Program-made: the position numbers and the translations under genes | Shown here: piece by piece, positions 55,691 to 64,000 of the stretch | How positions within the stretch are numbered: the first letter of the stretch is position 1 | Layout: the number at the start of each line of letters is the position of its first letter | Assembly (NCBI RefSeq): GCF_028554725.1 | Contig: NC_071671.1 | Coordinates: 24,799,501-24,863,500, forward strand | DNA length: 64,000 nucleotides | Source: Zeugodacus cucurbitae | Lineage: Eukaryota > Arthropoda > Insecta > Diptera > Tephritidae | Direction of reading: 5' to 3' | Notes under the pieces: model-generated | Databases searched by the model: none | What the model was told of the DNA's origin: nothing | Seen by the model: the letters and a program-made list of their open reading frames with translations, nothing else

Positions 55691-58368
55691 TGACTAACTA
55701 TAATAAATAGTTGCTCGAAGGCAAAAAAATTTCGTTATTGTATGGACACATCTATTTGCTTTTACACTATTCTTTTATTGTGTAATTGCTAGTACATCGG
55801 TGCGTCTAATAATTATTCATTGTAATCATAATCAAATCGTAAAACTGTCAACACAACAAAATAACCCCCAACAAATCAACAACTTTGTAAAGGTATGGGT
55901 GTGTGTGTTTGTATTTATATATGTATTTACGGACTATTAAATTATACACAGTATTATACATATACATATCTAAATGACTCATTTGCACGCTTGTCGTTCG
56001 ACACATGTAAATCATAAAATGAACGTTTATGAATTGAAACTTTCATATTTTGGAGTTAACCAGTTTTTGTTTATTTTTTCTGTTATTTTGTTTTTTTTTT
56101 TTTTGTTTGCTTCAAAGCCATTAGTTCGGTTATATAAACGCTTTAATGCCTAACAGTATCGCTATTGCCACTAGCGCCTATGGTCAATGTCATGGCCATG
56201 AAATGCTTTTTGTCAATATTTAGTGTAAGCGCAAATAGTGGGTGTAAACATGTAGAGGTGTGAATTCTCTGCAAGAGCGATTTGCTGTTGTGAGTTGTGT
56301 TGTTGTTGTTGTAGTTGTTGGTTTCAGTAAATTTAGAAACATTTTGATTGACTTGTTAATGATTAGCGTTTCTTATTTGTTGGAATGATGACTGGAATAA
56401 ATTCTGTCTTTGGAAATTTCAATACTCATGCAGATAAAAATAGTACAACAACAAAAAATAGCAAAAAATGTGTGACTATAATTAGCTACAATTACTGCCT
56501 GATCGAATAGAATTGATTATAAAAGTATTTTTGTATTCCAAAAAGAATAAAAAATTATTCCACCAACTCTCCCAAGGTATTTAACTAGTAATTTCCTTTG
56601 CAAAGCAGTTCTAGCTAGCAGCATACTCTTTCAAAGTCATTATCACTTATATGAGACTTAAAGTAAACCCTAAGAACTGCATAATTGCACTAGCACAGTT
56701 ACGCGCACACATCCATTTCTCAATATAAACATATTCATTTAAAAACTATAGATCTTCATATAATTTTCTCTAGCCACTTGCTTGTTTACAAATTGTGGTT
56801 ACATGCGGAATCGATATCGGATGTTTGAAAATCAATTGACTATTTCAATTCAATTTATTAGAATGCATTTACGTAACATCATATGGGACAGTAAATACAT
56901 ACAGACGGTAGTTTGAGTGCATTGAGGTGGTACTAAAGCGTTGGAGAACGAAAAAAAAGTCAAGTAGAAAAATATTGAAATTTTTTGAAAAATTCAAAAT
57001 TTTGAAATTCAAAATTTTCAAAATATATGCTAATTGAATTTCTTTATGACTCATATTTCCATCCATATTTGAAAAAATTATGTTTTATATAACTTTAATT
57101 TTTTCTATTTTTTGTAAATATTCCATTTTAGAAATCATTCATCATGTATGATTTCAGTTGTCAATCGTGGAACTCGGTTGTTATGTCATGGGTTACTGTC
57201 GAGGTTACTCATACGCAGTGGTGACCTCTTTATAAAATTGTTCACATAGGCACGGAAGATAGCCCTGAATCTTGATATTGAAGTTTAATTTTATTTTATA
57301 AATACGGAGAATAATATGAAATTAATTTAAGGGTATTCTAATTTTTAAAAGAGTTTCTTCATGGATGAAATAGACGAACTAAAGTGCTCTGGAGTTATAA
57401 AAGTGGGTAATATAGAATTTCTCCCGAATCACATTCGAAGAGAACGGGCTTTAGTAAGCGTATATTTATCTATCTAATATTTTTTTCCAGAAATTTTAAG
57501 AAACAAGAGAATATAGAACATAATTGTCAACAGCTTGTAGTAAATGAGAATTCCAGAAACTCATATATTCTACTATCTCTCTTCCTCAATATAACTTTCT
57601 ACCTCGCACTTCCCCTTACGAGTTTATTGGTCGCTAGCTCATTATTTATTTTTCGTCATCATCTCTATCTTATCCTATCTTTCTCTTACTCTCTGAGAGG
57701 ATTATTGTGTAACCACGTTGAAAAATCTGTCGTCACGAGTTAACCTTTCCTATTACCTTAGGTCTCTCTTTCTAATCACCTCGTAAATAATGTCGAATGA
57801 AGATACAGCTTCAGTTAGCATCGATATGAACCAAAAACATGAGACAGTCCGAGGTCTGTTACTGAAATGAATACGAAACCATTATCAAAGTATGAATCTA
57901 AAGAAAGATGAAAGTCATGATAGAAAAAAGATTGTAAGATCTAACTGATGTTTTCAGTGTCATAAAGAATAAGAAGTTTGACTCTAGTAGAGAGTTTGCG
58001 TGCCTATGTATGTTAAAAAAATAATGAGACTTGTAAAAATCAAATTTTCACGGGTTTGGAGAGTCCAATTTTATTTTTTTATTATGTTGATAGAAATGTC
58101 CATGAAGTACGTTAAAATGTTCAGCTGTATTCATTGCTGACTTTGCCTGTGGCAGCCGCTAAGCTTAGACGTGTTTGTGAGCTTGCCGATTTTCGTTTGC
58201 TCACGACCCCGAAAACACCAGAAAAAGAGTTTCAAGCGATTCGATGAAGTTTTCAAAATAGGGTCCGCCATATTAGAACCGCCATTTTGAATTTTGAATT
58301 TTGAAAAACCGACACCGGATTCGTAATCAGTGAGTTTCAAGCGAATCCGATGAAGTTATGAAAACGCT
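55691..58368. other. Intergenic or intronic stretch, no gene seen
   Basis: AT-rich with (TTG)n near 56,290-56,320. TATATAAACG at about 56,132 could be a TATA box, but no coding exon follows. No transposon was recognised. Confidence 0.45.
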
Positions 58369-58447
58369 GATGGAGTTAAATGAACTTTGGATTCGGATTC
58401 AGCGATCCTAAAAACATAAGGCACACATAGTAAGACCCCTAGGTCAC
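58369..58447 (+). repeat. Short dispersed repeat B, copy 2
   Basis: Matches 5,032-5,112: GATTCAGCGATCC, AAAAACATAAGG and ACATAGTAAGACCC in the same order. Confidence 0.6.
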
Positions 58448-60786
58448 TCTTCTAAAAACCCACAGGAGAGCCGACAAATACTTATGTATTTTTTGGAGCA
58501 CTCACTCAAGAAAAACTTCAGAAATTTCAAGAAACTGAAAAATCTCCGGAGAATACCTTGTTCGAAAGATAGACGGACCTTGAAGCAAACTCTCCAATAT
58601 CGAAGGTCTCCCACTAGATTGAATGTGGAATGATGATATTATTTTCAAAAGATAAAGAAAAAGCTATACAAATTAAAGTCATAAAGCTTAAAAACGTACA
58701 ACAACAAATGGAAAGTTATTCCAACCCTTAGAGAAGTCTTTAGAACATGTATGAATTTCGGTAACTTCAAAATTTCAATAAAATAAAAATAAATTAACAC
58801 TAGTGAAGATATCAAACATGAAGAAAATGAGAAAAGTATATATAACATCCCTATAACATGTTCAATAAGTAACTTGTCGCATTCACATGCATGGCATAAT
58901 CATTCCGGGAAATGTCTAATATAACAATGGAATAACGCTAATTACCTTGAAGGCACCCATTTGCCCTGCGATCGAATTTACTACAAATGTAAGGCTTTAT
59001 TTATAGCGCTCTTCGGTGGACGAAATGACCAACTGACGAAATGAATGTTGGAAAAAGTCGATGAAATATAAATATATATATGTATATGTATAAGGGCGAA
59101 AAAAAAACAAATCAAATTATAATAACCAAAATATTCGAGTATATAATAATATAAAGGTGTGAATCTCTGATTTCGACCATGGAAAATTGTCCACTACTAA
59201 AATTGTTGTTGTCTTTGCCGGTGAATTTTATTAACAAAAGGTACACACAAACCATAGTTTAGGACAAACTGAAGGTTAGTCATTCATATTATGAATTATA
59301 TATGCTTACATATGTATATCCATAAAATGTGTTCATGTAAATGTATAAATGTGTGATAGCATTTTACTAGATCCATAGGAAATAAATACCAGTGATAGGC
59401 TTAAATGAAAATGGCACGCGACACGCTATGCTCACAACACTAGTCCACACAAATACTGAAACGAGTGCTCATAAACTATTTTAACTAAATTCTCTTTGAA
59501 TGATTTGCTGCTCACTGAGCTTAAAAGCTGTATACTTTTGTTAACCAGTGTACATAAATCGCACAGCCTCCTCATTCCTTGATTATTCGCCGTTTTATTA
59601 GCGTATATGCGAAAATATGGAGATGAGTAGGCAGCTATGTAAAAGAGAGTGTGTGTGCGTTTACTGCTAAGGCGTTGATGGCAATTGGAATTTATTCATA
59701 AATACATGCACAGGAACAAACACACATGCATACCAGTAGTTGGTAGAGTCCGTAAAGCTCACTTAGTACTTAATGATCAGCGACTTGACTTGGCAGCTCG
59801 CTCGTTTGTCTTAAAATTAGTGAATTGCATTTATTCTGTAATCGATCGTAAGCCTAGCAGGTTGACAAAACGCGTAGTGTCGCTAATACGAGCGATGAAA
59901 AGGACGTAACGTCATCGAGCATTTAAACGGTTTAATAACTACACCGCGTCGGTAAATACATATGTGAGTGCGTGTGCGTGAATGTGTGGGGATGGATTGA
60001 ATTATCCTTACAATTGTGGAATATTGTGAAGGAAAAAAAAAATTAAAAAAATTATAATTAAAAAAAATTAAATTTAATATTTTATAAAATAATATAAAAT
60101 AAACAAAAATCAGAATATGAATATTTATAAAAAAAAAGGATTTAAGTTGTGTTAAAAATTTTAAAAATTATTTTTGTATAAATTAATAAATATTAATATT
60201 GAAAATTATAAAAAATATTATAATAAATTTGAAATTTGAATAAATTTTAAAAATATTTATAAAATAAAATGTTTTAAATAAAAATATTATCATATCATAA
60301 ACAAATTTTAAACATATTTTTAAAAGTTATAAATAGACTAATATTGAAAATAATAATAAATAAGAAATAAAAAAATATATGAAACAAACTGTTTTAAATA
60401 AAATTATATTATATTATACAAAGTATCTAAAAAATTTAAATTTATAATTTTAATTAAAAAGTAAACAAAAAATCTGAATACACATATTTATTTAAAAAAG
60501 GACCTAAAACACAATTAAAAAAATTTTATATAAATTAGTAGACATTGAAAAAAATTAGTTGTTGAAAATTAAAAAAAAGCAAGAATTATAATAAATAACA
60601 AATAAAAAATTTATAAAATAAAATAATTTAAATAAAAATAATAATATTACAAAAAAAATTTTAAACATATTTTATATAATTAGAATTTCATAAAAAAAAT
60701 ATTTTAAAAAAATTAGTAATTGAAAATAAAAAAATAAAAATAAAAATTTTAATAACACAAAAAATTTAAAATGCTTTAAATAAAAC
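58448..60786. other. Intergenic or intronic stretch, no gene seen
   Basis: 59,860-59,960 is locally GC-richer and contains GACGTAACGTCAT, a CRE/bZIP-like palindromic word; a regulatory role is speculation. 60,020-60,786 is extremely AT-rich with A-run repeats. Confidence 0.4.
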
Positions 60787-62163
60787 AAGTAAGGAAAGGC
60801 TAAGTTCGGGTGCAACCGAACATTTTGTACTCTCGCAATTTATTGCTATATTTTTATTAAGAAAACACACAATTTGACCCATATATTCGGCATAAATATA
60901 TTTTACATATTAACGATTTATAAGCTATTAAGCACATCGTATTTTTGAAAATCCTATAATTAGATATTCTCATATATTCATATATAAGGGAAGTTATGAC
61001 CCGATTTTAAACTTTTCTGGTACATAGACACACTATTAGAAGAAAAATATTTTCTCTGAATTAAATTAAGATACCTGAGAGATTTACCGAAATTTTCGGT
61101 GAAAAGTTACCATGGGGCACTGAGTCCTTCATATTCGATATCCGGGGCATTGAAAAGTTATAGTCCGATTTCGACAAATTTTTCACAAGTGATGTCACAG
61201 ATCATATACAGTATTTGTGTAAAGTTTTATTTTGCCATCTTCATTGGTTCCTTATGTATATAATATGTTAAGTAAAGGAATAAGATGGTAGTCAAAAATG
61301 AGTTATATGGGAAGTTGTCGTGGTTGTGAACCGTTTTCATCCATTTTCCGCACGTGTCATCAGGGTGTCAAGAAAATATTATATACCGAATTTCATTGAA
61401 ATCTGTCGAGTAGTTCCTGAGATATGGTTTTTGACCCATAAGTGGGCGATGAAACGCCCATTTTCCATTTTGTAAAAACAACTCAGTGCAGCTTCCTTCT
61501 GCTATTATTGAAATTTAGTGTTTCTGACGTTTTTCGTTAGTGAGTTAACCCACTTTTAGTAATTTTCAACCTAACCTTTGTATGGGAGGTGGGTGTGGTT
61601 ATTATCCGATTTCAACTAATTTCATGATGTGTGGTGGGGTACGTAGGAGAACCGACTGCAGAAAGTTTGGTTTATATATCTTTATTGGTTTGCGAGATAC
61701 ATACAAATAACCGATTTGGGGCGGGGCCACGCCCACTTCTCCAAAAAAATGACATCCAAATATGCCCCTTCCTAGTGCGATCCTTCATACCAAATTTTAC
61801 TTTTATAACTTTATTTATGGATTAGTTATGACACTTTATAGGTTTTTTGTTTTCGCCATTTTGTTTGCTTGGTAATGGTCCGATTTCCCATTTTCGAAAG
61901 CAACCTCCTCAGGGTGCCAAGGAATACGTTTTTCAAGTATCGTTAAGATATCTCTTATTTTACTCAAGTTATCCGTTGCACGGACACACGGACGGACGGA
62001 CGGACAGACAGACATTCGGATTTTGACTCATCTCGTCACCCTGATCATTTTGAAATATTTAACCCTATATCTAACTCGTTTAGTTTTATGACTTACAAAC
62101 AACCGTTATGTGAACAAAACTATAATACTCTCTTTAGCAACTTTGTTGCGAGAGTATAAAAAT
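60787..62163 (-). mobile_element. HINE-like repeat, copy 8 (complete long form)
   Basis: It begins AAGTAAGGAAAGGCTAAG and hairpin GTTCGGGTGCAACCGAAC, and ends with left hairpin GCAACTTTGTTGC and GAGAGTATAAAAAT. A GGACGGACGG microsatellite lies near 61,990-62,010. At 1.38 kb it shares the long internal segment with copies 3 and 6. It sits inside a very AT-rich region. Confidence 0.9.
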
Positions 62164-62539
62164 ATACAAATATTAAAAAATAGCATAAAAGTAGTGTAAT
62201 AAATACACAAAATATAATTCAAAATAAAAATATCTTTCTCTAACTAAAATTTAAAATTTATTAAAAACCATTCAAAAATATTATATTAAAAATTATAATT
62301 ATCATGAAATTGCAAATATTATTATAAAAAAATTAAATAAAACATATTTGGAAAAAAGAAAAAAATATAAAAATTTAAAAGTAATATAAGCCTAGTGTAA
62401 TACATATTGGTTGTCAAATATCTCCCTTCCGCTTTTTTGCTCTTTATTCAATACTTTATGAAAAGTGTTACAGTGATCGGATTTAGTTTAAATATACGCC
62501 GTTTCGTTCGATAATCTGTTTCCATCTAGACGGTAACTT

Positions 62540-63557
62540 CATAAAAACCCCTCGCAGAAGCCCCCCTCCTTATTTGCGAAGTACTCGGACAGCCACTTTT
62601 CACAAGTCTCTTTTGAGTTCAACTTTACACCACCAAGGGCGTTCGCCGTGGACAGGAACGGGTGGTAATCACTGGGCGCTATGTCCGGGCTATATGGTGG
62701 ATCCGAGCCCCCGTAGCTTCTGACGAGTCATCAACGAAGTGTGTGGTCTGGCGTTGTCCTGGTGGAACACTGCATCCTTCTTGTTGGCCAATTCTGGACG
62801 CTTCTGGCCGATCACCTGCTTTAAGTGATCCTGTTGTTCGCAGTAGATGGTAGAATTAAGCGTCTGGCCATATTGGAGCAGCTCATAGTGAATGATGCCC
62901 TTCCAATCCCACCAAACACACAGCAAAACCTTCCTGGCCGTCAATCCCGGTTTGGCCACTGTTTGCGACGATTCACCGGCCTTCGATCACGACCGCGTTT
63001 GCTAGATATCTTTCGTTGCCAGTCACCATCCGCTTCAAAAATGGGACGACTTCGTTCCGTTTCAGCAGCATATCGCAGGCGTTGATTCGGTCCAAAAGGT
63101 TTTTTTGCGTCAAATCATACGGCACTCAAACATCAAGCTTTTTTGAGTATCCAGCCTTCTGCAGATGCTTTAAAATGGTTTGGTGAATAACTCCCATCTT
63201 CTAGGCCATGTCACGAGCTGCCACATGCCGGTCTAACTCGATGTTTTCCACGATTTGATCGGTATTCGTCGTCACAGGTCTTCCGCCGGCTGGCTTATCC
63301 ATGATATCCATGATAACTCCCATCTTCTAGGCCATGTCACGAGCTGCCACATGCCGGTCTAACTCGATGTTTTCCACGATTTGATCGGTATTCGTCGTCA
63401 CAGGTCTTCCGCCGGCTGGCTTATCCATGATATCGTTTTCACCAGCTCTGAGCCGTCGAAATTTATCATTAATCTCACGGAACGTTTCTCTAGCGGATTT
63501 GCCTTTAACGAAGGAAAATTTTAAAATAGCGCGAATTTCGGCGTTAGTGAACTCCAT
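62540..63557 (-). pseudogene. mariner transposase, degenerate
   Basis: Reading from 63,557: MEFTNAEIRAILKFSFVKGK and RAGENDIMDKPAGGRPVTTN (N-terminal DNA-binding part), IELDRHVAARDMA, then frameshifts. KPGLTARKVLLCVWWDWKG and VFHQDNARPHTSLMTRQKL (second catalytic Asp) follow, then out of frame PPYSPDIAPSDYH (third Asp) and NALGGVKLNSK. The first catalytic site reads TGNER where family members have TGDEK, so Asp is lost. A 126-base internal tandem duplication (63,187-63,438) repeats the DNA-binding region. It is not functional. Confidence 0.85.
63187..63438. repeat. 126-base tandem duplication inside the mariner
   Basis: ATAACTCCCATCTTCTAGGC starts at 63,187 and again at 63,313. The two units are virtually identical, so the duplication is younger than most of the element's other mutations. 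Confidence 0.9.
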
Positions 63558-63740
63558 GTTTACACGTCTCTAACTGTTGAACGCAATATCCAAACTAATC
63601 ATTCATAGCGTCGTTTTGTAGGTTATGTCAAGACCTTTCAAAGATGTATAGTATTGCCAGATATGAGCTCTTTAGCGTTTTATACATTGCCGAGAAATTC
63701 AAAAGACAAAAAGGGGAAAGGGAGATATTTGCAAACTTAC

Positions 63741-64000
63741 TAAACCTAACTAAATAATAAATGTAAAATTTTAATTGTTTCTCTAGAAATATTTCATTAA
63801 AAAATATAATTAAAGAATTAAGAAAAAAATATAAGTTATTAAAATACTATTTAACAAGATTTTCAAATAAAATACAAAAATGTTTTTTTTTTTTTTGTAT
63901 ACAGAAATATTAAAGTATAAAAAATAGTATATTCAATTGATTTTAAACAATTTATATGAAAAATACTGAAATAAAAAAATATTATATACGAGTACAATAA
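63741..64000. other. AT-rich window end
   Basis: Mostly A and T runs; nothing recognised. Confidence 0.5.

Larger units (their letters stand above)
62407..63740 (-). mobile_element. mariner (DD34D-type) transposon, broken copy
   Basis: The inverted ends share CAAATATCTCCCTT and a T-run (left 62,407 on; right end 63,740 backwards), flanked by TA at 62,405 and 63,741. The 1.33 kb interior reads as a mariner transposase on the - strand in several frames. Confidence 0.85.

Overview
The window reads as nuclear DNA of a higher fly, most likely a true fruit fly (Tephritidae, Bactrocera-like). The evidence is spliced genes with short AT-rich introns, proteins close to Drosophila families, many insect transposable elements, and several copies of a dispersed repeat that I associate with tephritid genomes. 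The genus is inference. There are no bacterial operons, CRISPR arrays or recognisable tRNA or rRNA genes.

Region 1 (1-4,060): the last seven coding exons of the proteasome adaptor Ecm29 on the + strand. The gene begins upstream of the window. Region 2 (4,100-8,510): transposon debris, namely a truncated dispersed repeat, a jockey-like fragment and a 2.8 kb RTE-like non-LTR element broken by one base. Region 3 (8,510-11,400): intergenic DNA.

Region 4 (11,400-25,560): four complete CYP6-family cytochrome P450 genes in alternating orientation (+,-,+,-), encoding about 536, 521, 521 and 522 residues. The second resembles Drosophila Cyp6t3 and the fourth Cyp6g1. The other two belong to the same CYP6G-like group. 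Ecm29 beside a Cyp6g/Cyp6t3 cluster matches the arrangement I recall from Drosophila, so the block seems to be old synteny. Repeats and decayed transposons sit in P450 introns and between the genes.

Region 5 (25,560-30,590): gene-free, ending in a 2.3 kb block of extreme AT content. Region 6 (30,595-32,810, - strand): LTO1 (deca-GX3 iron-sulfur adaptor) followed after only 20 bases by a METTL25-like methyltransferase. The two may share a transcript.

Region 7 (32,810-64,000): about 31 kb with no convincing protein gene. It holds a piggyBac-like MITE, an RTE fragment, four further dispersed repeats (one split by an intact 1.3 kb mariner-type transposon), a 360 bp TAAAA array, a decayed jockey-like fragment, a broken mariner with an internal duplication, and a few candidate promoter signals (37,027; 41,622; 42,130-42,560). 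This is probably the intron or regulatory neighbourhood of a gene lying outside the window.

The coding part combines proteasome assembly (Ecm29), oxidative metabolism of xenobiotics or steroids (P450s), and Fe-S delivery to the ribosome-recycling factor ABCE1 plus a putative methyltransferase (LTO1/METTL25). The noncoding part is shaped mainly by one repeat family whose subterminal inverted repeats, terminal hairpin and GTCC-type microsatellite resemble Helentron-derived (DINE-1/mini-me-like) elements.
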